Below the pieces are notes generated by a model. It worked only from the letters and a program-made list of their open reading frames with translations, did not search any database and was not told the origin of the DNA. Of a DNA stretch of 64,000 nucleotides, positions 25,423 to 32,824 are shown in pieces. The stretch is from a bacterium. Lineage in GTDB: Bacteria; Planctomycetota; Planctomycetia; Planctomycetales; Planctomycetaceae. The stretch lies in the NCBI GenBank assembly GCA_016124895.1, contig WGMU01000114.1, positions 1-64,000 of the forward strand. Reading direction: 5' to 3'. Numbering within the stretch: position 1 is the stretch's first letter; each line of letters starts with the position of its first letter. The translations under genes and the position numbers were made by a program.

Positions 25423-25474
25423 GGGCCGGTTTCCACCAGCCGATCGATGACAGACGGCCGGCAGGAACCGGCCC
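25423..25474. repeat. GGCCGGTTTCC-type inverted repeat, copy 1
   Basis: Left arm GGGCCGGTTTCCACCAGCCG and right arm CGGCCGGCAGGAACCGGCCC (ending about 25474) form an imperfect hairpin between the L7/L12-like gene and the convergent toxin remnant. The same element in a better-preserved form lies at 26157-26208, so the pair brackets the toxin-antitoxin locus. Confidence 0.75.
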
Positions 25475-25487
25475 TCCGGCTGCTCTT

Positions 25488-25823
25488 TCAGTCCTGCAGA
25501 GCGTCGTCGATCTGTTGAGGACTGAGGTAACGACGCTGAGCCCTGAGAAACCGCAGCACTCGGACCGTGCCTGCATCGATCGTGTAAACGATGCGGAACA
25601 CGTTCGGTCGAAGACCGAAGAGCAACTCACGAAGTTCAACGTCGGCCTTCGAGTTTTCCGACGCCAACGGACACCGATCGGGATTCTGGCCGAGCGAGTG
25701 AATCGTGCTCTGAAGCCGCTGCAGTCAGCGCTCCGCAGCACCTGGAGCATTCACGGCCGCTCTGTCATACACCTCGCGAATGTCCGCACGAGCAAGCCGT
25801 CCGACGACAACGTGAAACGTCAT
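25488..25823 (-). pseudogene. RelE/ParE-family toxin interrupted by an in-frame TGA
   Basis: Read from the ATG at 25823, this gives 111 codons of a ParE/RelE-like toxin: MTFHVVVGRLARADIREVYD at the start, PDRCPLASEN in the middle, and FRIVYTIDAGTVRVLRFLRA near the end, before a TGA at 25488-25490. Codon 33 (25725-25727) is TGA, exactly where the family usually has the Trp of an AERWLxRL helix, so one base (TGG to TGA) accounts for the break. The start overlaps the antitoxin stop as ATGA, the usual arrangement of such operons. The frame beyond the stop stays open and well conserved, which suggests a recent mutation. A sequencing error or readthrough is possible. Confidence 0.8.
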
Positions 25824-26059
25824 ACCTGACTCGACTGCTGCTGGCCACGTCGAATTTCAGCAAAGGCCTCATCAACCGGCAGACCCTCGTCTCCGGATTT
25901 CCATTCGTCGATCGCCGCCTCAATCGCAGCAAGGTCAGCATCCGCTTCGCCAAGCGCCGTCAACGCAGCCCGAAGCACGTCGTCCTCGCTGTGATACCGC
26001 CCGGTGGAAAGCCGGTCTTTGACCTGCTGGTCAATGTCTGTCGGAAACTGATAGGTCAT
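25820..26059 (-). CDS. ParD-like ribbon-helix-helix antitoxin
   Basis: A 79-residue antitoxin of the ParD/CopG kind. The N-terminus MTYQFPTDIDQQVKDRLSTG and the following YHSEDDVLRAALTALGE match the ribbon-helix-helix region that binds DNA and represses its own operon. The acidic C-terminal tail (IEAAIDEWKSGDEGLPVDEA) would wrap the toxin. The stop overlaps the toxin start by four bases (ATGA), so the two are translationally coupled. The antitoxin frame is intact while the toxin carries a stop codon. The locus sits between two copies of the same inverted repeat. Confidence 0.85.
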   Translation of the reverse strand: MTYQFPTDIDQQVKDRLSTGRYHSEDDVLRAALTALGEADADLAAIEAAIDEWKSGDEGLPVDEAFAEIRRGQQQSSQV

Positions 26060-26156
26060 TGCCGCGTCCTCCTTCAGTACTCAATTCAACTGATTGTCAG
26101 CCAACATCAGATAAATGACAACCACGACTTCGCCTCACGAGGACGACCGTGAGCCA

Positions 26157-26208
26157 CGTGGCCGGTTTCTGCCGGCCAGCTCAAGTCGGCCGGTAGGAAC
26201 CGGCCACG
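26157..26208. repeat. GGCCGGTTTCT-type inverted repeat, copy 2
   Basis: Arms CGTGGCCGGTTTCTGCCGGC (from 26157) and its partner from 26188 to 26208 (GCCGGTAGGAACCGGCCACG) pair over 21 positions with two mismatches around a 10-base loop. It lies between the ASCH gene end and the antitoxin start region. No T-run follows, so termination is possible but not shown. Confidence 0.8.
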
Positions 26209-26212
26209 ACTG

Positions 26213-26635
26213 CTACCGGCAACGAATCAGCTCCATCGCTTTCGACGCTTCGAGATAAGCGAAACTCTGTGGGGCGCGATCGAGGCCGGCCGCGGACTTC
26301 AACTGGCGGGCTCGTGGCAGGCGGTGAGCGTGGCGGACGCGGATGGCGTAGCCGGTGTCCGATCCGTCGTAGTAGGCCAGAAACTGCGACTTCGAGATCC
26401 CGCCACAGTCGCAGAACTCCGACCAGAGCCTGGCAGGCGAGTCTGCTTTGATCGTCTCGACTTCAAACCAGCCAACAACCTTGCCGACCGGCTGCGTGGC
26501 GTAAATCACGACGAACGAAACGTCACGTGTAAAGCGAGTGCGACGAAATTCGACGCGCTTCGACCCATTGAGTATCGCTTCTGCGTATTCCGGTCGGATC
26601 GACAGCAACGCTACTTCAGGTAAGCCTCGAGCCAT
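26213..26635 (-). CDS. ASCH-domain protein
   Basis: A 140-residue ASCH (PUA-like fold) protein. The family signature is at the N-terminus: LLSIRPEYAEAILNGSKRVE (residues 10-29) followed by FRRTRF, then VVIYATQPVGKVVGWFEVET near 42-61. ASCH domains are thought to bind RNA or modified nucleotides, and some act as RNases or transcription co-regulators. The ATG at 26635 lies inside the end of the upstream PIN-GNAT gene (25-base overlap), so translation is probably coupled and the products are likely to act together. The gene is visibly less GC-rich than the metabolic genes around it. The exact biochemical activity cannot be inferred. Confidence 0.8.
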   Translation of the reverse strand: MARGLPEVALLSIRPEYAEAILNGSKRVEFRRTRFTRDVSFVVIYATQPVGKVVGWFEVETIKADSPARLWSEFCDCGGISKSQFLAYYDGSDTGYAIRVRHAHRLPRARQLKSAAGLDRAPQSFAYLEASKAMELIRCR

Positions 26636-28083
26636 GTGTGATCATCTTCCTTGATTTGAACGATCGATTGCGGCGTGCCATTCAAGAGGCATGAATCAGT
26701 CAGCCCCTGCAACCGAATGGCCTCTTTGAGAATTGGAGCATATCGGAACAGAATCCCCAAGGCGTTTCGGCCTTCGGTCATGCTCTCGATGTCAGACCGT
26801 TCGTAGACTGTGCGTTTGCTGGCGAACTTCTGTAGTTGATCGGCGTCGGCAGTTCGGATGGTTTCTTCAACGATACCAACGGAAGTGACTTCCTGCCGGG
26901 CATGTGATTTGTAGAACAGCAGCACGTCGCCCGGCCGAATCTGCTTTGTCACCGCTTTACACAGGTAGGCTTTTCTCAGTGTGTTACCGCATGAGTCAGT
27001 TCCCTCGTAAAGACTCCGTTGCTCTTCGAGGTCCGGGAAAAGCATCCTGTGAAATCTCGGTTCGATCGGCACTACAAAGACGCGGACGCCATCGAGTGAA
27101 ATCCGGTACGGCCCAAACTCCTGATGAAAGTCGAGTGGGGCGATGCCATGAGTCGAACCTGTAGGAACCATCAACTTGCGAAGTTCGATTTCACCGCTGT
27201 TGCCAGCCTTCTGTCCGCGCTGTCGAAATCCAAAGCATTCAAGCAGATAAATCAGAGCCGCCTGTTTGTCGAATGTCTCGATGAAGAGTGTGCCGTATCT
27301 GTTTTCGTTTGCATAACGGAGAACTGCGTGCAACAGCAGCTCGCCAAGCTTGGCTCCGACAGCATCTTCGGCAATTTTGAAGGAGCAGATCTTCAATGTC
27401 GGATTCGTCGCGTCTGCCCAGACGCGATCTTGTCGATTGACGATGCAGATGCCTGCGTACGTTGACATCCCCGGCAACTCGACGGTCCAGCACTGCCGAT
27501 GCTCCTCTCGGCATTTCTTCAACCATGTGTCGAAGGGAGGATAATCGGCCCGGAAACTGTCGAAGATGGGGTCCGATTCATCGAGTTCATGAGCGAGGAC
27601 TGGCCGAACAGCGGGGAGCCTTCCCGGCTTTGCGGGAAGTTCTTCTTTCAGAAGCTCAAGCGTTTGAGCAACTGTGGCACAGCGAGTCGCGAGATTCAGC
27701 GTTCGACACCTTGAATGGATCCCTCTGTCCTCAGTGACAAGTATCGAAACGAGATCACGGTTCAGAGCGGCGATCAGGTGGGCATCAATCCAATGATTTG
27801 TGGCAGGCTTCGGATTTCCGATCGACGCAAGAAATACCACGTCAGGAACCGGTGGTTTTGGCAGTGACGGGTACTTTTCGATCAATGACAAACGCAGTTT
27901 TCGGCGGTCAGCGTTTTTGTCCTGCTCGATATCCTGACGTTGAATTGGGTGAAGGTAGACAACTGAGCCTGCCTCCATCGCCAGTCTGAACATCTCCCGA
28001 GCTTGCTGTCCGCCTGGCTCCTCATCGGCGAGTACGCTCGGTTCCAGCGGGATCAGCACGTTCGTGTCTATCAGCAGTTTCAT
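26611..28083 (-). CDS. PIN nuclease - GNAT acetyltransferase - EVE/ASCH-like fusion protein
   Basis: A 490-residue three-domain protein. Residues 1-150 form a PIN ribonuclease-like domain with the acidic set in place: D6 in LLIDTNVLIPLE, D100 in HWIDAHLIAALN, and E118-D119 in LVTEDRGIH. Residues about 165-305 resemble a GNAT acetyltransferase: SFKIAEDAVGAKLGELLLHA (the acetyl-CoA loop region) and FDKQAALIYLLECFGFRQRG at the end of the fold. Residues about 325-490 resemble an EVE/ASCH PUA-like domain, with RPGDVLLFYKSHARQEVTSV at 383-402 and GIVEE after it. The gene overlaps the ASCH gene by 25 bases and is divergent from the DUF5131 gene (125-base gap). PIN plus GNAT plus a nucleic-acid-binding domain suggests an RNA- or translation-targeting toxin- or defence-like protein. 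This is inference. Confidence 0.75.
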   Translation of the reverse strand: MKLLIDTNVLIPLEPSVLADEEPGGQQAREMFRLAMEAGSVVYLHPIQRQDIEQDKNADRRKLRLSLIEKYPSLPKPPVPDVVFLASIGNPKPATNHWIDAHLIAALNRDLVSILVTEDRGIHSRCRTLNLATRCATVAQTLELLKEELPAKPGRLPAVRPVLAHELDESDPIFDSFRADYPPFDTWLKKCREEHRQCWTVELPGMSTYAGICIVNRQDRVWADATNPTLKICSFKIAEDAVGAKLGELLLHAVLRYANENRYGTLFIETFDKQAALIYLLECFGFRQRGQKAGNSGEIELRKLMVPTGSTHGIAPLDFHQEFGPYRISLDGVRVFVVPIEPRFHRMLFPDLEEQRSLYEGTDSCGNTLRKAYLCKAVTKQIRPGDVLLFYKSHARQEVTSVGIVEETIRTADADQLQKFASKRTVYERSDIESMTEGRNALGILFRYAPILKEAIRLQGLTDSCLLNGTPQSIVQIKEDDHTWLEAYLK

Positions 28084-28208
28084 CGTTGTGCCCGTATTTC
28101 GTTGTTGCTGACTTCTCGAAACATTACTGGACGTGGCATTACGTGCGCGTATTTTTCAAATCGTCCAACAACTTGTCGAGGCAACCTCAGGGATGAGAGG
28201 AGCGAACG

Positions 28209-28970
28209 ATGGCCCAGAACTCGAAGATCGGCTGGACGGACCATACTCAGAATTTCTGGTGGGGGTGTCATAAGGTCAGCGAGGAGTGCCGGTTCTGTTA
28301 TATCTCGGGGATCATGCGCCGGGGTGGGTATGAGCCGTTTGGCGGGCCAATGCGGACGAAGAACTGGAGCAGTCCGGCACGCTGGAATCGCGAAGCCGCT
28401 CGGACGGGGCGGCGGGCTCGCGTGTTTACGTGCTCGATGTCCGACTTCTTTCATCCCGGAGCCGACGCGTGGCGCGACGATGCCTGGGAGATTGTTCGGG
28501 CCTGCGAGTCGCTCGACTGGCTGATCCTCACCAAGCGGCCGGAACTGATTGAGGACCGCTTGCCGAGCGACTGGAACGACGGCTATCCCAACGTGTGGCT
28601 CGGCGTGACGGCCGGTTGTCGGAAGTCGCTGGAGCGGGTTGATGTGCTGACTCAGATCCCCGCCGCCGTGCGGTTTGTTTCGGCTGAGCCGTTGCTCGAA
28701 GCCATTGATCTGCGGCCGTATCTCGATTCGCTCGACTGGGTCATCACTGGCTGCGAGCGGGCGAAGAAGGGCGAGCGGCGGTTGATGGATCTCGACTGGG
28801 TCCGCGTGATCGACGTTCACTGCTCGGCCTACGGTGTGCCGCACTTCTTCAAACAGTATTACGACAACGATCAGGGCGTCCCCTGCGAGGACGGACTGCT
28901 CGACGGCGAGGTCCGGCAGAGCTGGCCGCAGTCGCGAGACATTCAACTCGCACAGAGGTCCTTGGGATAA
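28209..28970 (+). CDS. DUF5131 (phage Gp37/Gp68) three-Cys-motif protein
   Basis: A 253-residue protein of the phage Gp37/Gp68 (DUF5131) family, starting at an ATG preceded by GAGAGGAGCG. The N-terminus IGWTDHTQNFWWGCHKVSEE is typical, and it carries the three-cysteine motif C20-x6-C27-x2-C30, which may bind an iron-sulfur cluster as in radical SAM proteins. Other family marks are VFTCSMSDFFHPGADAWRDD near 78, LDWLILTKRPELIEDRLP near 104, VWLGVTAGCRKSLERVDVL near 130 and the FVSAEPLLEAIDLRPYLDSL stretch near 156. Members are found in phages and genomic islands, often beside a TcmP partner, which I do not see here. It is divergent from the PIN-GNAT gene and could share its regulation. Function is unknown. 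Confidence 0.88.
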   Translation: MAQNSKIGWTDHTQNFWWGCHKVSEECRFCYISGIMRRGGYEPFGGPMRTKNWSSPARWNREAARTGRRARVFTCSMSDFFHPGADAWRDDAWEIVRACESLDWLILTKRPELIEDRLPSDWNDGYPNVWLGVTAGCRKSLERVDVLTQIPAAVRFVSAEPLLEAIDLRPYLDSLDWVITGCERAKKGERRLMDLDWVRVIDVHCSAYGVPHFFKQYYDNDQGVPCEDGLLDGEVRQSWPQSRDIQLAQRSLG

Positions 28971-29078
28971 CCGCCGCTTTCAGGTCGCACGTCGCCGGGT
29001 TCCGGGCGGCTGATCGTTGCCGGACTCCACGCCTCTGCACGAGAATCCTCGGTCCCCCAATCTCTGCGAGGCTTCTCC

Positions 29079-30668
29079 ATGCGATCGTTCCTTGTCGTCG
29101 CCGTTGTTCTGCTGACCGTCTGCGATTCCGCCGTCGCTGCCGAGCGGCCGAACATTCTGTTCTGCATCGCGGACGATGCCTCGTATCCGCACTTTGGCGC
29201 ATACGGCTGCGAATGGGTGAAGACGCCAGCGTTTGACCGGGTCGCCCGCGACGGCATTCTGTTCCGCAACGCGTACACGCCGAACGCGAAGTGTGCGCCC
29301 TCGCGGTCGTGCATTCTGACCGGCCGGAATTCCTGGCAGCTCGAAGAAGCCGCGAACCACATCTGCTTCTTCCCGGCGAAGTTCAAGGTCTACACAGAAG
29401 TGCTCGCCGAGCACGGTTATTTCGTCGGTAAGACCGGCAAGGGCTGGGGGCCGGGTGTCGATAACGACGCGAACGGCAAACCGCGGCAGATGGCGGGCAA
29501 GCCGTTCGACCGCCGTAAGACGCAGCCTCCGGCCAAAGCGATCTCGAGCACTGATTACGCCGCGAACTTCGACGACTTTCTCGATGCCGCGCCGAGCGAC
29601 GGTCCCTGGTGCTTCTGGTACGGCGGGTTCGAGCCGCATCGCGCGTACGAATACGGAGCTGGTGTCAGCAAGGGCGGCAAAAAGATCACTGACGTCGATC
29701 GCGTCCCCGAGTTCTGGCCGGACAACGAAGTCGTCCGCACCGACCTGCTCGATTACGCCTATGAGATCGAGTACTTCGACAGCCATCTCGGCCGGATGCT
29801 CAAGGCACTCGAAGACCGTGGGCAGCTTGATAAGACCATCGTTGTCGTCACGGCTGACAACGGGATGCCGTTTCCTCGCGTGAAAGGTCAGGAGTACGAA
29901 CTCTCGAATCACCTGCCGCTGGCGATCATGTGGAAACGCGGTATCGAAGCGGCGGGCCGCACGGTCGATGACTATGTCAGCTTCATCGACTTTGCGCCGA
30001 CGTGGCTGGAAGTGGCCGGCGTCGAGTGGTCAAAGTCCGGGATGCACAGCTCGCCGGGCCGCAGCCTGACCGACGTCTTTCGCTCGCCGAAATCCGGCCA
30101 GGTGAACCCGGCGCGCGATCACGTGCTGATCGGCAAGGAGCGGCACGACAGCGGCCGGCCGCACGATCAGGGCTATCCGATCCGCGGCATCGTGAAGAAC
30201 GGCTGGCTGTACCTGAAGAACTTTGAGCCGTCGCGCTGGCCGGTCGGCAATCCGGAAACCGGCTACCTCAACACAGACGGCAGCCCGACGAAAACGGAAC
30301 TGCTGAACCGCCGCGAAGACGCCGCAACTCGCCAGTTCTGGCAGTGGAGCTTCGGCAAGCGACCGATCGAAGAGCTGTACCATGTGGCGTCAGACAGCGG
30401 CTGCATGAAGAACCTCGCTCAGCTTGCGGAAGCGTCCGAGCAGAAGGCGGCGATGATCAGACAGCTCGACGCCGAACTGCGCGCGCAGGAAGACCCGCGC
30501 ATCCTCGGTCGCGGCAACGTTTTCGACCGCTACATCTATTCGGCCGAAGGGACGCGTGGCTTCTACGAACGCTTTATGCGCGGCGAGAAGCTCAACGCCG
30601 GCTGGGTCAGTCCGTCCGACTTCGAGAAGACGCCACTGACCGATGACGGGCTGCCGGTTCCGCGGTGA
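29079..30668 (+). CDS. Secreted sulfatase, heparan N-sulfatase-like
   Basis: A 529-residue exported sulfatase with a signal peptide ([20 protein letters not shown]). The active-site cysteine that is converted to formylglycine is C72 in [12 protein letters not shown] (72-83), and the metal-binding pair D32-D33 lies in [15 protein letters not shown]. Later ligands include [11 protein letters not shown]-type residues ([13 protein letters not shown] near 264). The [20 protein letters not shown] tail and the [20 protein letters not shown] segment recall heparan N-sulfatase (SGSH-like) enzymes. It would hydrolyse sulfate esters or sulfamates of polysaccharides outside the cytoplasm. No formylglycine-generating enzyme is encoded in the window. 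It begins about 108 bases after the DUF5131 gene on the same strand. Confidence 0.9.
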   Translation: MRSFLVVAVVLLTVCDSAVAAERPNILFCIADDASYPHFGAYGCEWVKTPAFDRVARDGILFRNAYTPNAKCAPSRSCILTGRNSWQLEEAANHICFFPAKFKVYTEVLAEHGYFVGKTGKGWGPGVDNDANGKPRQMAGKPFDRRKTQPPAKAISSTDYAANFDDFLDAAPSDGPWCFWYGGFEPHRAYEYGAGVSKGGKKITDVDRVPEFWPDNEVVRTDLLDYAYEIEYFDSHLGRMLKALEDRGQLDKTIVVVTADNGMPFPRVKGQEYELSNHLPLAIMWKRGIEAAGRTVDDYVSFIDFAPTWLEVAGVEWSKSGMHSSPGRSLTDVFRSPKSGQVNPARDHVLIGKERHDSGRPHDQGYPIRGIVKNGWLYLKNFEPSRWPVGNPETGYLNTDGSPTKTELLNRREDAATRQFWQWSFGKRPIEELYHVASDSGCMKNLAQLAEASEQKAAMIRQLDAELRAQEDPRILGRGNVFDRYIYSAEGTRGFYERFMRGEKLNAGWVSPSDFEKTPLTDDGLPVPR

Positions 30669-30717
30669 CGTGAAGTCATCGAGGTAACGATCCTCGCGGT
30701 TGCAGGAGGAATAGGCC

Positions 30718-30736
30718 CCGCGGCGCTGCGGTTTTT
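30718..30736 (+). terminator. Weak Rho-independent terminator after the sulfatase
   Basis: A short stem CCGCG/TGCGG (one G-U pair) with a GCGC loop, followed by TTTTT at 30732-30736, 50 bases after the sulfatase stop. It is in the right place for an intrinsic terminator, but the stem has only five pairs. Confidence 0.45.
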
Positions 30737-30834
30737 GCCTCACTGAACTGGCCGCGGCGATTCTTCCGCCACGGCGATCGGAAGCGAGCCAGGATCAGGG
30801 AAACTGTTCGCTCGCATTCCTACGGTCTTCTGAT

Positions 30835-31905
30835 ATGTCCGCATCCGCGTTTCATGCCGGCCGACTCTCGATCGACGATCTGCTGTCGCCGGTCGCGTTG
30901 TCCGATCTGGCGGTCGATCTCGAATCGCCGCTGCTCGACGCAGCCCTGCAACTGGCTCGTTCTCCGTATCAGCACCTGCTGGTGCGGTCTCCGGACGGGC
31001 AACTCGCGGGTGTGGTTTCCGACGCCGATCTGTTGACGTTTCTGGCGCGGACCGGCATCGACGACCTGACCTCCTGGAAAACTCGCGGCGTCGAATCGGC
31101 CATGCCGGTTCGCTTTCGATCACCGAACGATGAATTGTCGATGACCGGCGACTTTCCGCCACGAGTGGCGACTGAGGCCGGCTGCACGATCGACTGCGTC
31201 CCGATCATTGCGGACGGTCGGCTGGTCGGTGTTCAGACAACAGACGATCTGCTGCTGAGCTGGTCTCACATGCAGACGCTGATCCGGTCGGCAACGACGG
31301 ACGAACTGACGACGCTGACGAATCGCTCAACGTTTCAGCGGCGTCTGACCGAAGAGTGGGACCGATCGAAACTCTATAACGAGCCACTCGCGCTGCTGCT
31401 TATTGACCTGGATGACTTCAAGGCGATCAACGATTCGCAGGGACATCTGGCGGGTGACGCCGTGCTGGCGGAATTTGGAGTCTGCCTCCAACGGACCTTG
31501 CGTCTGTATGACGTTGTCGCGCGTTTCGGAGGGGACGAGTTTGTCGCTCTGTGCTGCAACTGCGACCCATCGAGCGTTGACGCGCCGATTCGCCGTCTGC
31601 TGTCCGCTGCTCACGAACTGCCGCTGCCGTATCGTCGAGGTGGATTTCGCATCTCGGCTTCGATCGGCGCGGCCATCGTTACAGACGGCTTCGATCAGCT
31701 CAGTACCGATGCGCTCATCGCTGCCGCGGACAAAAGCCTGTACGCGTCCAAACAGGCTGGCCGGGATTGCGCTCACTGCGTCACGCTCGATGGCGGCACC
31801 CAGACTGCTCCAGTTCTGATCGGCCGCGGTGACGAAACACACGGCACAGCCTGTCGGCAAACGCAGACCGTCGAACTCGCGGCGCCGTCTTCTGCAGACA
31901 AATGA
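30835..31905 (+). CDS. CBS-domain diguanylate cyclase (GGDEF)
   Basis: A 356-residue protein with an N-terminal pair of CBS-like motifs (about 5-145) and a C-terminal GGDEF domain (about 155-315). The CBS part shows LLVRSPDGQLAGVVSDADLL near 48-67 and CVPIIADGRLVGVQTTDDLL near 122-141, both typical of adenosyl-ligand-binding modules. The cyclase part begins with TTDELTTLTNRSTFQRRL, carries the intact active-site FGGDEFVAL near 237, and ends with AADKSLYASKQAGR. It should make cyclic di-GMP from two GTP in response to a nucleotide or similar ligand sensed by the CBS pair. No RxxD inhibitory site was obvious in the usual place. The protein has no signal or membrane segment, so it is cytoplasmic. 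Confidence 0.88.
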   Translation: MSASAFHAGRLSIDDLLSPVALSDLAVDLESPLLDAALQLARSPYQHLLVRSPDGQLAGVVSDADLLTFLARTGIDDLTSWKTRGVESAMPVRFRSPNDELSMTGDFPPRVATEAGCTIDCVPIIADGRLVGVQTTDDLLLSWSHMQTLIRSATTDELTTLTNRSTFQRRLTEEWDRSKLYNEPLALLLIDLDDFKAINDSQGHLAGDAVLAEFGVCLQRTLRLYDVVARFGGDEFVALCCNCDPSSVDAPIRRLLSAAHELPLPYRRGGFRISASIGAAIVTDGFDQLSTDALIAAADKSLYASKQAGRDCAHCVTLDGGTQTAPVLIGRGDETHGTACRQTQTVELAAPSSADK

Positions 31906-32273
31906 GTCGCTGGCGGGACCTCAGCAGCCAGGCGATTCCGCGGCTCAGGACACTGTCGAGCCGCTGATTCAAGACAATCGTCGCGACGATTTCGGCAAAA
32001 TGAGTTCCGTGTGAATGGTCGAGTACGGCTCTTGTGAGTGAGGCCGGGGAGAATTAGCATCGCGACCAACCTCTGAGGTGTTCGATACCGACACAGCTCT
32101 AAGTTGACCCTACAAGCATCCCGATGGGAGTCCCGTTTACCCGGCTTCGTGGCGTGCCGCTCTGGCGGAGGTCGTGTCCCGGGTTTCAGATTCCCCCCTT
32201 AATCGCACGGGTCTGAAAAGGCTGAGTCCTGCGGCACTGCGGAGGTTTTTTCGTGCGCGCATCGCGACGGCAC
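31906..32273. other. Intergenic region with possible structured RNA
   Basis: About 370 bases between the convergent cyclase and DUF423 genes, without a convincing reading frame. On the plus strand it contains several pairable stretches (ACCCGG near 32140 with CCGGGT near 32180; TTTCAGA at 32184-32190 with TCTGAAA at 32212-32218) and ends in a T-run hairpin at 32228-32251. I do not recognise a known RNA family. Confidence 0.3.
32228..32251 (+). terminator. Terminator-like hairpin with T6
   Basis: CCTGCG (32228-32233) and CGGAGG (32240-32245) pair with one mismatch around GCACTG and are followed by TTTTTT. It could end the cyclase transcript or a small RNA from this intergenic region. Confidence 0.45.
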
Positions 32274-32741
32274 TCATTCCGCGGGATCAGTCGCTCGGTC
32301 GACTGCACTGGAATTCGCCTGCGCGACGGCGAACGCGACCCAGCCGATGATCATCAGCGTGCCGCCGATCGGCGTGATCGCTCCCAGCCAGCGTTTTCCT
32401 GTCAGGACGAGCACATACAGGCTGCCGGAAAAGAAGATGATCCCCAGCACGAAACACCACGCCGCAACTTTGTGCCCGGTCCGGACCGTCGTGACCTGAG
32501 CGGCAGCGACTCCCAGAGCGAGTAGTCCCAGCGCGTGGTACATCTGGTACTCGGCGGCCGTGCTGAAGTCTCGCAGGTACTTGAACGTCGCCGGTACTTC
32601 GAGTCCACCGATCGTCTTCACCTCGTCACCGTAAATCTCTGCAAGCCGCCCTTCGAGACCGTGCGCACCAAATGCTCCGAACACGACGGCCAGTCCGGCG
32701 AGAATTGCTCCGAGGACAATCCAGTTTCGTGGAGTGCTCAT
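32274..32741 (-). CDS. DUF423 (TMEM256-like) small membrane protein
   Basis: A 155-residue integral membrane protein of the DUF423 family. The N-terminus after the ATG at 32741, WIVLGAILAGLAVVFGAFGA followed by HGLEGRL, is the family signature, and the conserved YQMYHALGLLALGVAA follows near 70. Four hydrophobic helices are visible in all, the last two around AAWCFVLGIIFFSGSLYVLV and TPIGGTLMIIGWVAFAV. It has a somewhat longer loop (EIYGDEVKTIGGLEVPATFK) than short bacterial relatives. No function is established for the family. The upstream sulfatase gene ends 83 bases before this start on the same strand. Confidence 0.9.
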   Translation of the reverse strand: MSTPRNWIVLGAILAGLAVVFGAFGAHGLEGRLAEIYGDEVKTIGGLEVPATFKYLRDFSTAAEYQMYHALGLLALGVAAAQVTTVRTGHKVAAWCFVLGIIFFSGSLYVLVLTGKRWLGAITPIGGTLMIIGWVAFAVAQANSSAVDRATDPAE

Positions 32742-32824
32742 GTCAGGTCTCAGATTTCCGGTCTCAAGGCTCAAATCACAGAACTTAGATTTCAGAACTC
32801 AGAACACTCGAACGGGCAGTCCCG

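Noticed and set aside
25515-25829. Plus-strand frame across the ParE-like region
   Set aside because: The minus strand reads as a conserved toxin in line with the antitoxin; the plus frame has no recognisable content.
27140-27170. TCGAACC string suggestive of a tRNA T-arm
   Set aside because: It lies inside the PIN-GNAT gene and no cloverleaf can be built around it.
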